The notes: generated from the sequence alone by a model not told the origin. Numbered from the stretch's first letter, positions 48,985-60,848 are shown. The stretch is DNA of 64,000 nucleotides from Mycobacteriales bacterium (GCA_040902655.1 JBBDWV010000028.1:63627-127626), one strand, 5' to 3'. Numbers and translations are program-made.

Positions 48985-49057
48985 CGGGCAGCTCCTTCTG
49001 TATGCTGGTGGCAGAGTAGCCATCGTGAGAATAGTTGACACAAAGGGCAGATTCCGC

Positions 49058-49474
49058 ATGGGCCGAGAGCTGGGCCGCTTCCTCGAGCACCGGCGGCGCG
49101 AGCTCGGCCTGTCCCGGCGCGAGCTCGCGGACCGCTCCGGTCTGTCCTACCCCTACATCTCGCAGCTCGAGACCGGGATGCGTGAACCGGCACTGAAGGC
49201 GATGCGCGCCTTGGCGCCGGTGTTGGACGTCCGACCTGAGGAGCTCGCCGCGCTGGTCGCCGGCGGGGACTGGTCCACGACAGGAACCAGCACGTACACC
49301 TCGACGCCGTTGGTCGCGCTGAGCAGCCTGTCGGGGGGCTCCTCGTCCTACAACCGGGACAAGGTGCTGCTGTCGCTGGAGCGCCGGCTGCGCGACGTGC
49401 CGCCGCTGGAGCGGATCGCGCTGCTCAACGAGCTGATCGCGGCAGCGGTGGAGGAACTGGCGAGGAACAGCTGA
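49058..49474 (+). CDS. XRE-family helix-turn-helix regulator
   Basis: 138 residues from the ATG at 49058 ([20 protein letters not shown]). The HTH_3 domain spans residues 5-60 ([20 protein letters not shown]). A Ser/Thr-rich linker follows, and a helical C-terminal part ([20 protein letters not shown]) may dimerise. The A+T-rich gap with the phosphatase gene includes GTGAGAATAGTTGACA. Likely controls the divergent phosphatase or itself. Confidence 0.85.
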   Translation: MGRELGRFLEHRRRELGLSRRELADRSGLSYPYISQLETGMREPALKAMRALAPVLDVRPEELAALVAGGDWSTTGTSTYTSTPLVALSSLSGGSSSYNRDKVLLSLERRLRDVPPLERIALLNELIAAAVEELARNS

Positions 49475-49527
49475 TCCGAAAGGTGCATGAGCACCGCCGA
49501 CCAGCGTCGCCTCGCCCGGCGCCGAAG

Positions 49528-52290
49528 TCAGCTCGTCGGGGTCCCCGCCGGCATGCCACGGGAGCGGCGTGAGCGGATCCGCGCCGCTGCCGCCGTCGCG
49601 AGCAGCACGACGGCCAGGGCCGCCCCGGTCTGCGACAGTCCGGTCGCCGGCAGGGCGGCGGTAGCCGGCCGGACGGGCGCGGCCGTCGGTCGCGGCGCCA
49701 CCGCACCCCGGCGCTCGACGTCCACGACCGCGAGCTGGTTGTAGGTCCCACGATTGAGAAACGGGTGCGGGTCGACCTCGAGCAGCCCCAGCGACTGGTA
49801 GCGGGTCAGCACCGCCGGCCCGCGCCAGGTCTCCGGCACTCCGTCGTACTCCTCGCCGAGTCCGGCCACTGCTGTCGCGAACGCCGACCGGATCACTTCG
49901 TCAGGCGACGCGCCGTTGAGCCAGTCGTACTCCGCCTCCAGCGGCGCCTGGTCGCCGAGCAGGATCTTCAGCAGGATCGTGGAGTAGAGGTGGTAGTGCG
50001 CCGGAGCGAAGGTCGGTCCGAGCCGGGTCGCTCCGTCGTAGTAGGGATCGCCGAGGTCGTCGGCGAGCACCGTGCGCTGCAGCTGCTGGATCCACGCGTC
50101 GAAGATGGTGGTGGCCGCGTCCTCGTAGCGCCAGCTGCCGTCCTCCTGCTGCGTCGCCGTCCGCTGGCCGTCCCACGCGGAGAGCAGGCTCAGCGCGATG
50201 CCTCCGGGGGTGCCGATGGCCGGCTGCGCACTTCCGGATGCGTGGGCACTCTCCAACAGCGGCAGAAAGTCGTGCCAGCGCCCGTCCTCGACGGCGGCCT
50301 CGCGGTTCACCCGCCACAGGTCGTCAGGGGTGACGCGGCCGCGCTCGACCAGCGCCTCCATCCGGCGCGACAACATCTCCACGCGCTGCAGGTCGCCCCA
50401 GTAGTTCTGGTCGCCGTTGTGCCAGCCGCGGCCGACCTGGTTGTTCCAGTTCGCGGTGAAGCCCTGCGCCGGGTCGATCGCGTGCGGGATCCGGTCGAGC
50501 GGCACGACGCCCTGCCAGTCGTAGCGCCCGTCGCCGAGCGTCGGCAGCCGCCCGTCCGTGCCGTTCGCGCGGATCGGCGGACGCGCGACGTGCCAGAAGC
50601 CGGCGTGACCGCGGTCGTCGACGTAGTTGACGTTCAGGCTGATCGTGAAGTCCTTCTGTGCCGCGCGGAACTGATCGATCGTCGACGCCGTGTTGAAGGC
50701 CAGGAACGGCTTGCCGTTCGCGATCTCCTGCATCCAGTGGCCGCGCATCTTGACCACCGCGTGCGGCTTGCCGTCGACGTTCACGACACCGGTGACGGGG
50801 CCGTAGTCCGGCACGCGCTGGACCTGCACGTCGGTGGAGCCGGCCGGCAGCCCGTCGCAGGTCGCCTCGCGCGGTGCGGCGCCGGTCAGGCCCACGGCGT
50901 AGGTGCGGCAGGTCACCGGCGAGGTGTAGGTCTGCAGCTCCCGGCTCTGCCCGCCACGCAGGTAGTGCGTCTCGGAGCGCTCCGGGTCCAGCGGTACGAG
51001 GAAGGTGTCGACCTGGTCGGTGTAGCCGTAGGTGATCGACCAGGCGTGCGTCGGGGACTTGCCGATCAGCACGATGCCGGCCGTCCCCGCGAAGCCGATG
51101 CCGCGCGCGTCCTGGCTGGGGGAGTGGACCTCGAACTCCCAGAAGATGCCGGGTGCGAGGTACTGCAGCTGCGGGCCGCCGAGCAGCATCGGTCGGCCGT
51201 CCGCGCTCCGGTCCGGCGTGACGGTGACGGCGTTGGACGCCTGTCGGCGGGCGAGGCCCACCTGCTCCAGCGCCGTCAGCACCGCCGCGTCGCGGGCGGC
51301 GACGGCCGCGGCCGCCCCGTCGGCGTCCGGCCGGACCACGCCCGGGGCGTCCAGCCCCTCGAAGCCGCCTCCCGGATAGGGGAAACGACCGGACGAGGCA
51401 GGGGCGGTCGTGTAGGCGCCGGGATCACGGTGGAAGCGGATGTCGCCGAAGGCCCGCCGTCCCTCGGCCGAACCGAGCCGCGTCTCGAGGTCGGCGAGCA
51501 GGGTCGCGTTGTCGAGCTCCTTGCCGAAGCCCTCCACGGAATCACGGGCCTGCAGGACGAAGATCGCCAGTGAGTGGCGCAGCTCGAAGTGCTCGGGCAC
51601 GATCTGCAGCGCGGCGTACTCCGCCGGCAGCTTGGTCGGGTCGAGCAGCGCTTCGTCGATGTAGGCGTTGATGCCGTCGAGATAGGCCTGCAGCAGCCCC
51701 TGCTCGCGCTCGTCGTAGTAGCGGTCCATCATCGCGAGCAGCTCGTCGTCGGTGTAGAACTCCTGCCGCCACGCGCGGTCGTAGTCGTACCACTCCTGCC
51801 CGCCGAGGAACTGCGCCATTTCGCCCCGCGCCACGTGCCGGAAGATGTCGGCCTGGAACAGCCGGTCCTGCGCCATCGCATAGCCGACGCCGAACTGTGC
51901 CGCCTCGTCGCTCTCGCCCACGATGCGGGGCACTCCCCACCCGTCCCGCCGGACGCTGACGTCGCCGCGCCCACCCGGGGAGTAGGGCGCGCCCAGCGCA
52001 TCCTTGCCCGCGCCGCCGCTGCCGCCGTCGGTCGGCGCGAAGGACCAGTCCTTGCGCCCCCAGTCGACGTAGAGGTCGCGCTGGTCGTCGGCATTCTCCG
52101 GGCGGTAGGCGCCGGACAGGGCGGTGGCGAGCTCGGTGGCGGGCACGTGTCCGGTGTTGCCGGGAGGCACGACGTTGCCGCCGCGTACGTGGTCGACGTA
52201 CGGCGCCGGCGCGCCCTGGGCGCCGGCCGGGCCGGCGGTGGCGGCCAGGAGCGCGAGGACGGGCAGGCAGGCGAGCAGGCGACGGCGCAC
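49528..52290 (-). CDS. Penicillin-acylase family Ntn hydrolase with LPXTG anchor
   Basis: 920 residues from the GTG at 52290, fixed by GGAGGATCC just upstream; the frame is open to 52383. Signal peptide [20 protein letters not shown]. The alpha chain includes [20 protein letters not shown]. The beta-chain nucleophile is the Ser in [14 protein letters not shown] (about residue 352), where self-cleavage is expected. Family members hydrolyse amides such as beta-lactam side chains or acyl-homoserine lactones. The C-terminus has LPATG (880-884), a hydrophobic stretch and RIRSRRSR, a sortase signal. So it is probably displayed on the wall. Confidence 0.88.
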   Translation of the reverse strand: MRRRLLACLPVLALLAATAGPAGAQGAPAPYVDHVRGGNVVPPGNTGHVPATELATALSGAYRPENADDQRDLYVDWGRKDWSFAPTDGGSGGAGKDALGAPYSPGGRGDVSVRRDGWGVPRIVGESDEAAQFGVGYAMAQDRLFQADIFRHVARGEMAQFLGGQEWYDYDRAWRQEFYTDDELLAMMDRYYDEREQGLLQAYLDGINAYIDEALLDPTKLPAEYAALQIVPEHFELRHSLAIFVLQARDSVEGFGKELDNATLLADLETRLGSAEGRRAFGDIRFHRDPGAYTTAPASSGRFPYPGGGFEGLDAPGVVRPDADGAAAAVAARDAAVLTALEQVGLARRQASNAVTVTPDRSADGRPMLLGGPQLQYLAPGIFWEFEVHSPSQDARGIGFAGTAGIVLIGKSPTHAWSITYGYTDQVDTFLVPLDPERSETHYLRGGQSRELQTYTSPVTCRTYAVGLTGAAPREATCDGLPAGSTDVQVQRVPDYGPVTGVVNVDGKPHAVVKMRGHWMQEIANGKPFLAFNTASTIDQFRAAQKDFTISLNVNYVDDRGHAGFWHVARPPIRANGTDGRLPTLGDGRYDWQGVVPLDRIPHAIDPAQGFTANWNNQVGRGWHNGDQNYWGDLQRVEMLSRRMEALVERGRVTPDDLWRVNREAAVEDGRWHDFLPLLESAHASGSAQPAIGTPGGIALSLLSAWDGQRTATQQEDGSWRYEDAATTIFDAWIQQLQRTVLADDLGDPYYDGATRLGPTFAPAHYHLYSTILLKILLGDQAPLEAEYDWLNGASPDEVIRSAFATAVAGLGEEYDGVPETWRGPAVLTRYQSLGLLEVDPHPFLNRGTYNQLAVVDVERRGAVAPRPTAAPVRPATAALPATGLSQTGAALAVVLLATAAAARIRSRRSRGMPAGTPTS

Positions 52291-52415
52291 GGATCCTCCG
52301 CGGGCAGGGCTGTGGGTGGCTACCTCTTCGTCGCGTGCGGTGTGTTCCCTGCCTCGGCTCGCGTCGGCACCCGCCGCTGTCACCCGACACGCGGTCCGGC
52401 GGGACAGCTACCCGC

Positions 52416-54361
52416 TCACCAGCCGTGTCCGTCGTCGAGGGCCAGCAGCGGGCGCAACTCGCCGCCGCGCGCCCGGACGTCGGCAGGATCCACCGAGTAC
52501 TGCACCGCCACCGTGTCGTAGGACAGCTGGGTGCCGGCGCAGGCGGCCAGCAGGCGGGCGAGGGCGGCCGCGACCGCGGACTCCCCACCGGTGACGTGGA
52601 CGCGGTCGCTGATCCGCCACCAGGCCGCCAGGCAGCGCAGCAGAAGGTACGGCCCTCGTCCCGGCAGCTCGACCTTCCACAGGGCGGCGGCCACCGGGTC
52701 CAGGGCGATCCTCGAGGCCGGCAGCGGACGCGAACGCGGTTCGCGCCACCAGCTCCGCACCAGATGCCCGCTGAGCCTGGCGCCCCCCGGCAGCTGCCCC
52801 GACACGACCTCGGCCACCCGGACCGCACCCGGCCGACCGGAGGCGCCTTCCCACCTCACGGAGTACGGGTAGTGCCGTTGCGGCGACCGCAGCCAGCCGT
52901 CGGTGACCTGCAGCGCGGCGTCGGGGTCGGCGCGGGTCGCGGCGTCGAGCTCGGTCAGCCGTGCCGTCGCGGGGACGCCGACGGCGAGCGCCGGTCCGAA
53001 CGACCCCCAGACCCGCAGCGCAGCCTCGGCAGGGGAACCGGGCACGACCACGCGCGCGAGCTTGCGGTCCTCGGCGACGACGCTCTCCCAGAACTTCAGC
53101 GCCAGCCGGTTCCCGTCGTCGGCACAGCGCTTCGCGTCGAAGACGGGCACCGGCTCCGGGCGCGGCCCGCCGGCACGCGCGGGGCGGGTGGGGGACGGGC
53201 GGGGACGTGGCGCGGTCGCGCGAGGCGACGGGCCGGGGGAGGGAGGAGACGGCTGGGCCGGCACCGCGCTGGCAGTCGCGGTGCCCGGGACCGCTGGAGC
53301 ACCGACCGGGACCGCCGCCGGCTGCCCCGTGCACCGCAGGCAGCCCAGCCGGTGCTTGCCGGCCACCAGCGGTGTCGGTTCCGCGCAGTGCGGGCAGCGG
53401 AACGGCGCCACCATCTGCAGCGGCAACAGCCAGCGGAAGACGAACGGGTACTCCCGCGAGCCGCGCCGGATCGTCACCGGCAGGCGCGCCGTGGGGACGA
53501 GCACCTCGTGCACGCGGTACCACCGGATCGACTGTGTGCCGCGGAACTTCTCCTCCACCTCGGCCAGCCGGCGCTCCCGCTCGGCCCGGGTCGCGTCGGC
53601 CCGGGCGTCCAGCAGCGCCTGCTTGTCCGCCGGCGCGGCGACCCGCCGGCGGGCCAGCGCGTCCAGCGCCGCGCGGTAGTAGTCCGCCACCCGCGCGACC
53701 TCGCTGTCGCGGGTGCCGCGGGACTGTCGCGAGAGCGCACCCAGCCGCTCGTCGGCGCGCTGCTCGAGCTCGACCTGCGCGGCGGCAGCGGCCTGTGCCC
53801 GGTCGGCCGGCAGCACCAGGTGGGTCAGCCCGGACGTCGTCGGCGCCGCGGCCAACGCCGCCGAGACGGTCGGCGGCAGCGGCAGCCCGGTCTCGGCGTC
53901 GACCCACACCTCCTGCCGCTCCTGGAAGCGGTCGTCGAGAGTGAGGGAGTAGGTGACCAGCGCGCCGACCCGCAGGACCGGCGCGTAGCCGGCGACCGGG
54001 AGCTCCCCGGAGACGTCGATCCGGCCGTGGTCGACCTGCACCTGCGAGCGCAGCCGCTCGACCAGCACCTCTGCCGACGGCGGCACCCCGGCCGGCCAGG
54101 CCAGCGGGAGCCGGCCGACATCGCCGCGCGCCAGCACCCGCTCGGTCGCCCGGTCGAGCACCGGGTGCCCCTGCGCGAGCAGCAGCGCGCCGTCCTCGCG
54201 GGCCACCTCGGGGTCGGCGGTGACCGTCACCTCCTCGGGCAGCTCGAACGCCTCCCGCAGCGGCGCCGGTAGCAGCACCACAGCCGCGTCGTCGCCCTGC
54301 TCGTGCAGCGCCCCCTCGGCCTCGGCGGCGCGCAGCCAGAAGCCCAGCGCCGGGTCGGCCG

Positions 54362-54365
<4 letters not shown>
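52416..54365 (-). CDS. Unassigned zinc-ribbon/coiled-coil protein, helicase partner
   Basis: 649 residues; I do not recognise the family. Residues 1-185 are a mixed fold (GRIDVSGELPVAGYAPVLRV). Residues ~190-275 are a Glu/Arg/Ala coiled coil. A four-cysteine zinc ribbon follows: CPHC (324-327) and CLRC (342-345). Residues ~346-400 are a proline-rich linker. The C-terminal ~240 residues form another compact domain (HYPYSVRWEG, RCLAAWWRISDRVHV). The GTG start overlaps the helicase stop by 4 nt (GTGA), so the two proteins are made together and probably form a complex. No catalytic motif is seen; it may be the specificity or adaptor subunit. Confidence 0.8.
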
Positions 54366-56047
<1,682 letters not shown>

Positions 56048-56225
56048 AGCAGGGTCCTTCCGCGGGAGGTCGTCGTACGGGCGCCCGGGGGAAGGACAGG
56101 CGGGACCGACTGTAGGTCGGGGCACCGACAGGACGGCGGCGACACACCGGGCTGTGGGCGCGGACAGCGCGCCGGATCTGCGAGGGTGAGTCGATGAGTC
56201 CCGATCCCACGACCCGCAGGGCGTC

Positions 56226-57311
56226 ATGAGGACGACCCGCCTGCGCGTCGTCCTGGCCGACGTCGTGCCCGAGGTCTGCCGGACGGTGGACGTTCCGGCG
56301 GCCTGCGCGCTGCCGGAGCTGCACCTGTTGCTGCAGGCGGCGCTGGGCTGGACCGACAGCCACCTGCACCAGTTCGTCGTCGGCGACCGCCGCTGGGGGA
56401 CCCCGCACCAGGAGTGGGACGACGGCCAGCTGGATGAAGGACAGGCAGGGCTGCGTGAGCTCGGCCCGACGTTCGACTACCTCTACGACTTCGGCGACGG
56501 ATGGGAGCACACGGTCGAGGTGCTCGGTCGCGGTGGTGACGAGCCCCGCTGCATCGACGGCCACGGGGCCTGCCCGCCGGAGGACTGCGGCGGACCGGCC
56601 GGCTACGAGCAGCTGCTCGAGGTGCTCGCCGACCCGGCGCACCCGGAGCACGAGCACCTGACGGCCTGGGCGGGGCCGCGTACCGGCTTCGATCTCGGGA
56701 AGGCCGACGCGTTGCTACGCCGTACCGTCGGCACCGTCCCGGACAGCGTCCGGATGCTGCTCGAGCTGCTCGACGGCGGCGTCAAGCTCACGGCGGCGGG
56801 CCGCCTGCCGCGGCTCGTCGTGCGCCGGGTGCAGGAGCTGCGACCGCAGTGGGCCTGGTCGCCGCGAATGGTGGGCAGCGAGGAGGAGCTCGTGCCGCTC
56901 GCGGCGCTGCACGCGCTGCTGCGCGAGGTGGGGTTGGCCCGGCTGGCCAAGGGCGTGCTCCGCCCGACCAGGGCGGCCGCCGACGACCTCGAGGTCGTCC
57001 GGCGCCTGCGCGCCGCCTTCCCGGCGGGGACATTCGAGCAGCATGTGTCACAGGTGCTGCTCTACGTGCTGGTCCGACAAGGTGCGCTGCCGCAATCGCA
57101 GCTGGCCGAGCAGGTCCTTGCGCTGCTCGGCCCCGGCTGGAGGGCCGACGGCTGGCCGTTGACGCAGGGGCACGTGTCGGCGCAGCTGGGTCAGCTGTGG
57201 GGGCTGTTGACGGCACTGGACCTGATCGAGGGTGAGTCGGTCTGGAAGGCCGGACCGTCCGCACGCACGCTGCTCGCGGAGACGGCCTGGCTGCCTGCCC
57301 GGCCCGCCTGA
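56226..57311 (+). CDS. pRiA4b ORF-3-like protein
   Basis: 361 residues. The N-terminal domain (to ~180) matches the plasmid pRiA4b ORF-3 family: LHLLLQAALGWTDSHLHQFV and TFDYLYDFGDGWEHTVEVLG. The remaining half is a helical extension (LVPLAALHALLREVGLARLA) typical of longer versions. Function unknown; the family is often next to mobile or defence genes. Divergent from the helicase unit across 178 bp, so shared regulation is possible. Confidence 0.85.
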   Translation: MRTTRLRVVLADVVPEVCRTVDVPAACALPELHLLLQAALGWTDSHLHQFVVGDRRWGTPHQEWDDGQLDEGQAGLRELGPTFDYLYDFGDGWEHTVEVLGRGGDEPRCIDGHGACPPEDCGGPAGYEQLLEVLADPAHPEHEHLTAWAGPRTGFDLGKADALLRRTVGTVPDSVRMLLELLDGGVKLTAAGRLPRLVVRRVQELRPQWAWSPRMVGSEEELVPLAALHALLREVGLARLAKGVLRPTRAAADDLEVVRRLRAAFPAGTFEQHVSQVLLYVLVRQGALPQSQLAEQVLALLGPGWRADGWPLTQGHVSAQLGQLWGLLTALDLIEGESVWKAGPSARTLLAETAWLPARPA

Positions 57312-57422
57312 GGCTGCGCAGGCGGTGTGTGCCGTCGGGTGCTGTGCACCACAGGTCAACAATCGCAAAAAGTTGACGTGTGATGTACACCCCGCTGCGC
57401 GGCACATGTCGATGCCCGAGGT

Positions 57423-57442
57423 GGGCGCACGCAAAGGCGCCC
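57423..57442. terminator. Short hairpin, possible terminator
   Basis: GGGCGC (57423-57428), 8-nt loop, GCGCCC (57437-57442), in the 153-nt gap between two convergent genes. The stem is only six base pairs. The A+T-rich stretch AACAATCGCAAAAAGTTGAC lies upstream at ~57359. Confidence 0.45.
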
Positions 57443-57464
57443 CTCGTGACCGTGCGAAGCGGGG

Positions 57465-57848
57465 CTACCGCTGGTCGCGGCGCAGCGGGTGGTCGTCGGG
57501 AATCTCGACCAGCACGATCGCGACGCCGTCCGGATCCTCGATCCACATCTCCACCAGCCCCCAGGGCTGCGTCCGTGGCGGCCGCCGGATCGTGACGCCC
57601 GCGGCGGCCAGCCGCTCGTACTCGCTCGTCACGTCGCGGACCTGGAGCCACAGCGACAGGCCTCGCGGCGGGGCGTCGGACTGGCCCGACACCTCGAGCA
57701 GGCCGTTGCCGAGGAAGAACACGATGCCGGGATGCCCCGGTGGGCCGAACTCGCGCGCGACGGCGAGCCGGAGCGTGTCCCGGTAGAAGCTGTGGCTGCG
57801 CGTGGGCTCTGCCGGGCGCAGCAGTACCCGGCTGCTCAGAATCTCCAT
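57465..57848 (-). CDS. VOC-family (glyoxalase-like) protein
   Basis: 127 residues. Paired beta-alpha-beta units of the vicinal oxygen chelate fold: TRSHSFYRDTLRLAVAREFG, the middle GIVFFLGNGLLEVSG and the end GLVEMWIEDPDGVAIVLVEI, including the C-terminal Glu metal ligand. Substrate unknown; could be a resistance or degradation enzyme. Divergent from an alpha/beta hydrolase by 53 nt. Confidence 0.85.
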   Translation of the reverse strand: MEILSSRVLLRPAEPTRSHSFYRDTLRLAVAREFGPPGHPGIVFFLGNGLLEVSGQSDAPPRGLSLWLQVRDVTSEYERLAAAGVTIRRPPRTQPWGLVEMWIEDPDGVAIVLVEIPDDHPLRRDQR

Positions 57849-57901
57849 CCCCGCATCTTCCCCGTCCGCCGACCGTCGAGCGGCTTCGCTACGGTCTGCT
57901 G

Positions 57902-58801
57902 GTGCCTGAGCTGAAGCGGGTGCCGGCGAACGGCATCGAGATCGCGTACGAGACGTTCGGGAACCGCGGCGCTCCGCCGGTGGTCCTGGTCATGGGGCTG
58001 GGCACACAGATGCTCGCCTGGCCGGACGAGCTCTGCACCGACCTGGCCGAGCGCGGTCACTTCGTGGTCCGCTTCGACAACCGCGACGTCGGGGCCAGCA
58101 CCCACCTGCACGGGGTAGCCGCCCCGCACCCGGCGCAGGTGGTCGCGCGCCGCCGCCGCCCGCCGTACACGATCGACGACATGGCCGACGACGCTGTCGG
58201 CCTCATCGACGCGCTCGGGATCGGCCCGGTGCATCTGGTCGGCGCGTCGCTGGGCGGTTTCATCGCGCAGACCGCGGCCGTGCGCCGGCCGGACCGGCTG
58301 CGCAGCCTGACGCTGATCATGACCTCGACCGGTTCACGGCGGGTGGGGCAGGCCGACCCGCGGCTGATCGGCCGGCTGCTCCAGCGGCGGGTGGTGGCCG
58401 ACCACGCCGAGGCAATGGAGGCGGTGGTCGAGATGTTCCGCGTCATCGGCTCGAAGGGTTATGCGCTGGACGAGGAGCGGCTGCGCGACGTCGGCGGCCG
58501 CAGCTTCGAGCGCGGCCACGACCCGGCCGGCTACCACCGTCAGCTGGCGGCGGTGGTCGGGCAGCCGAACCGTACCGAGCAGCTCCGGCGGCTGGACCTG
58601 CCGACGCTGGTGATGCACGGCCTGCAGGACCCGCTGGTCGCGCCCAGCGGGGGGCTCGCGCTGGCGCGGATCATCCGCGGCGCCCGCTTCGTCGGCTTCT
58701 CCGGGATGGGCCACGACCTGCCGCGGGAGCTGTGGCCGGAGTTCGCCGATCACATCGCGGCGCTGGTGCGGCGGGCGGAGGGCGCGTCGCTGCCGCGGTG
58801 A
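57902..58801 (+). CDS. Alpha/beta hydrolase
   Basis: 299 residues from the GTG at 57902. Oxyanion region VVLVMGLGTQMLAWPDELC, nucleophile LVGASLGGFIAQTAA (Ser ~114), acid in VMHGLQDPLVAPSG, and His in GFSGMGHDLPREL. The triad is complete. It resembles short esterases of the RdmC/aclacinomycin methylesterase group. Cytoplasmic, no signal peptide. Substrate unknown. Confidence 0.88.
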   Translation: MPELKRVPANGIEIAYETFGNRGAPPVVLVMGLGTQMLAWPDELCTDLAERGHFVVRFDNRDVGASTHLHGVAAPHPAQVVARRRRPPYTIDDMADDAVGLIDALGIGPVHLVGASLGGFIAQTAAVRRPDRLRSLTLIMTSTGSRRVGQADPRLIGRLLQRRVVADHAEAMEAVVEMFRVIGSKGYALDEERLRDVGGRSFERGHDPAGYHRQLAAVVGQPNRTEQLRRLDLPTLVMHGLQDPLVAPSGGLALARIIRGARFVGFSGMGHDLPRELWPEFADHIAALVRRAEGASLPR

Positions 58802-58843
58802 GCCGGGCACCGTCGCCGCCAGGCTGAACCGGGCCGCGGCGGG

Positions 58844-59128
58844 TCAGAGGTCGCGGAAGTGCTCGACCTGCGGCGGGGCGGCGAAGTGCGGCCCGATCAG
58901 CTCGCGCCAGCCCGCGAAGCGATCGCTGGACCGGAAGACCTCGTGTGCCTCGACCGAGTCCCACTCGATGAGCAGGACGAAGCGGGTCGGTGTCTCGATC
59001 CCGCGGGTCATCCGCACGGACCGGCAACCGGAGCTCTGCGTCACCAGCGGCTCCGCCTGCGCGTACCCCTGGCAGAAGGAGTCCTCGGACCCCGGCTTGA
59101 CGTCGATGAGGGCAACTTCGAGAACCAT
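58844..59128 (-). CDS. ABM-domain small protein
   Basis: 94 residues: LEVALIDVKPGSEDSFCQGY, SGCRSVRMTRGIETPTRFVL and WDSVEAHEVFRSSDRFAGW match the antibiotic biosynthesis monooxygenase fold, the third in this window. A functional partner is not evident; the alpha/beta hydrolase is convergent with it. Confidence 0.85.
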   Translation of the reverse strand: MVLEVALIDVKPGSEDSFCQGYAQAEPLVTQSSGCRSVRMTRGIETPTRFVLLIEWDSVEAHEVFRSSDRFAGWRELIGPHFAAPPQVEHFRDL

Positions 59129-59184
59129 GTGAACAGGGTGCCACCGCGTGCTGTCGCTGCACGCGGCGGCCCCTGGGAGGAGCG

Positions 59185-59409
59185 TCAGCCGGCCGGGCTC
59201 GGGCTCTCCTCGATGTCCGGAGTGGCATGGTCCGGCCCGAGATCCGCGTCGTTCTCGTCGTTCACGTCCGGCGCGTCAGCTCCGCCGTCGTCCTCCCGGA
59301 TCACCGTGTCGGGGTCGTCCTCGTTGACGGTGCAGGCGCTGACCACGCCCAGGCCGCCCGTGAGCAGGACGGTCGCGAGCGCGGTCCGGAGGGTTCGCGG
59401 GGTCTGCAT
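59185..59409 (-). CDS. Small lipoprotein
   Basis: 74 residues. The signal MQTPRTLRTALATVLLTGGL ends in the lipobox-like VVSAC, so Cys26 would be lipid-modified. The mature part is Asp/Glu-rich and without secondary structure (EDDPDTVIREDDGGADAPDV). Role unknown. Single-gene unit. Confidence 0.65.
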   Translation of the reverse strand: MQTPRTLRTALATVLLTGGLGVVSACTVNEDDPDTVIREDDGGADAPDVNDENDADLGPDHATPDIEESPSPAG

Positions 59410-59578
59410 GAGTCGCTCTCCACATCTGTCTACGTCGTCCGATCACCCGTTCCGCTACCCGCCGGGACGGCGCTCACCCGTGTCCGGCCGGACGGCCTGG
59501 CTGGGCGCCATGGGCGACTGCCCGTCGCAGTGGAAGTCTGGCGTGGTGCCATCGGACGTGGTGATGGAGGCGGAGCAG

Positions 59579-59605
59579 GACCAGGTTGGCCGACCTGCTG
59601 TGGAC
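59579..59605. repeat. 27-bp direct repeat copy R1
   Basis: GACCAGGTTGGCCGACCTGC then TGTGGAC. One change from the consensus of three copies. It lies in the 399-nt gene-free gap 59410-59808 before the first toxin-antitoxin module. The core CAGGTTGGCCGACCTG is itself almost palindromic. Nothing else in this gap looks coding apart from the hairpin next to it. Confidence 0.7.
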
Positions 59606-59619
59606 CCGTATCTACGCCG

Positions 59620-59647
59620 GCAGACGGCCGCGGACGAAGCCGTCTGC
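59620..59647. other. Stem-loop after R1
   Basis: GCAGACGGC (59620-59628) pairs perfectly with GCCGTCTGC (59639-59647) around a 10-nt loop, 15 nt after repeat R1. Could be a terminator or part of the repeat unit. Not found after R2 or R3. Confidence 0.5.
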
Positions 59648-59808
59648 GGCCGTCGTCGATCACTCGTCGGGGCTCACCAGCTCGCCCACGGCGGCGACCC
59701 CGTAGCTGATCTTCACCGTCAGGCGCCATGGTCGGTTCCGGGTTCAGCGCGCCCGGCAAGCGTCCCGCTAGCACAGTGCCGCTGCCGAGACGCAGGTAAG
59801 GTGAAAGT

Positions 59809-60051
59809 ATGACTGTTACCAAGGTGACCGTGAGTCTCGACCCGGCCGTTGCGGAACGGGCCCGCCGGGACGTTGCGGAAGGCAGGGCGAAGTCGGTGAG
59901 CGCCTGGTTGAACGCCGCCGGACAGGCGCGGGTGGACGGCGACGATCTAGCCGTCGTCCTGGCGGAACTGTTCGAGGATTCCGGCGGCCCGCTGACCGAG
60001 CAGGAGCTGGCCCAGGCACGACAGCGACTGGCGCTCGCTGAGCAACGTTGA
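59809..60051 (+). CDS. Antitoxin of PIN module
   Basis: 80 residues: TVTKVTVSLDPAVAERARRD at the N-terminus is the ribbon-helix-helix fold; LTEQELAQARQRLALAEQR at the end is the toxin-binding helix. The stop overlaps the toxin start (TTGA). It lies between repeats R1 and R2. Confidence 0.78.
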   Translation: MTVTKVTVSLDPAVAERARRDVAEGRAKSVSAWLNAAGQARVDGDDLAVVLAELFEDSGGPLTEQELAQARQRLALAEQR

Positions 60052-60422
60052 GCCTGATCCTCGACGCGGGAGCGTTGATCGCAGTGGAGCGGAACGACCG
60101 GGCCACAGCGGCGGTCATCGAGGCGGCGCGGCAGGAGCACCGAGTCGTGATTGTGCCGGCGGGTGTGGTCGGGCAAGTGTGGAGAGGTGGCGGGAGACAA
60201 GCACGGTTGGCTCGGCTGCTCAACGCGCGTGGCGTCGTCGTAGAGCCGCTGACCGACACCGGAGCTCGGGCCGCAGGGGTCCTGTGCGGCCAGGCCGGCA
60301 CCATGGATGTCGTTGACGCGTCCGTGGTGCTCGCAGCACGCCGGCATCGCGCCACGGTCATCAGCTCCGATCGGTTAGACCTCCAGGCCCTCGACCCGAG
60401 AATCCCCCTGGTCGACTGCTGA
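60048..60422 (+). CDS. PIN-domain toxin (VapC-like)
   Basis: 124 residues with a TTG start coupled to the antitoxin stop. LSLILDAGALIAVERND (first Asp), an Asp in MDVVDASVVLAARRHRATVI, and SSDRLDLQAL supply PIN acidic residues; the position usually held by Glu is less clear (VVGQVWRGG). A VapC homologue, perhaps atypical. Confidence 0.82.
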   Translation: MSLILDAGALIAVERNDRATAAVIEAARQEHRVVIVPAGVVGQVWRGGGRQARLARLLNARGVVVEPLTDTGARAAGVLCGQAGTMDVVDASVVLAARRHRATVISSDRLDLQALDPRIPLVDC

Positions 60423-60444
60423 ACGGGGGGACGACTTCGCAGTG

Positions 60445-60471
60445 GACGAGGTTGACCGACCTGCTGCGGAC
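60445..60471. repeat. 27-bp direct repeat copy R2
   Basis: GACGAGGTTGACCGACCTGC then TGCGGAC; two changes from consensus. It starts 23 nt after the PIN toxin stop, and 866 bp after R1. Confidence 0.7.
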
Positions 60472-60617
60472 GCCAGCGAACACTCGCGGATGATCGGGGT
60501 TCCTTCTGCAGGCAGGCGGACCCGATCGCGCGGAGGCTTCACGCAGCGTGCACTCCGCTGAATCCCACAATGCACAACCAGCTTGGCATCGTCGTATGTG
60601 TCTGACATAGTCGGCAG

Positions 60618-60848
60618 GTGAGAGTGCGGGTGGCTCGGTCTGGCCGGAAGCACAAGATTGGCAATGCCCACATCCTTGCCGCCATGGTCAACGCGGGCGA
60701 GCCCGTCCTCCTCGGCGACCAACTGCTGTACCAGGGGCCAGATGACCGGGGAGTCGAACTCGAGATCATCGCCGTGCCCGACGACTCCGGCCGCGCCGAA
60801 CTCACCGTCATCCACGCCATGCCCACGGCCCTGAGGAGACGATCATGA
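60618..60848 (+). CDS. BrnT-like toxin, putative
   Basis: 76 residues from a GTG at 60618. RKHKIGNAHILAAMVNAG then GVELEIIAVPDDSGRAELTV and IHAMP fit small basic toxins of the BrnT/RelE-like fold that precede their antitoxin gene. ATGA overlap with the next gene. The match is by pattern, not by a catalytic triad. Confidence 0.65.
   Translation: MRVRVARSGRKHKIGNAHILAAMVNAGEPVLLGDQLLYQGPDDRGVELEIIAVPDDSGRAELTVIHAMPTALRRRS

Noticed and set aside
49034-49039. TTGACA as a -35 box for the XRE gene
   Set aside because: A matching -10 box would fall on or after the start codon, so it does not explain the annotated gene.
49765-51573. A 602-codon plus-strand frame opposite the penicillin-acylase gene
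   Set aside because: Shadow frame with no start signal and no recognisable domain.
59227-59709. Open frame on the plus strand through the gap before the PIN antitoxin
   Set aside because: Overlaps the convincing lipoprotein gene in antisense, has poor composition, and no ribosome site.
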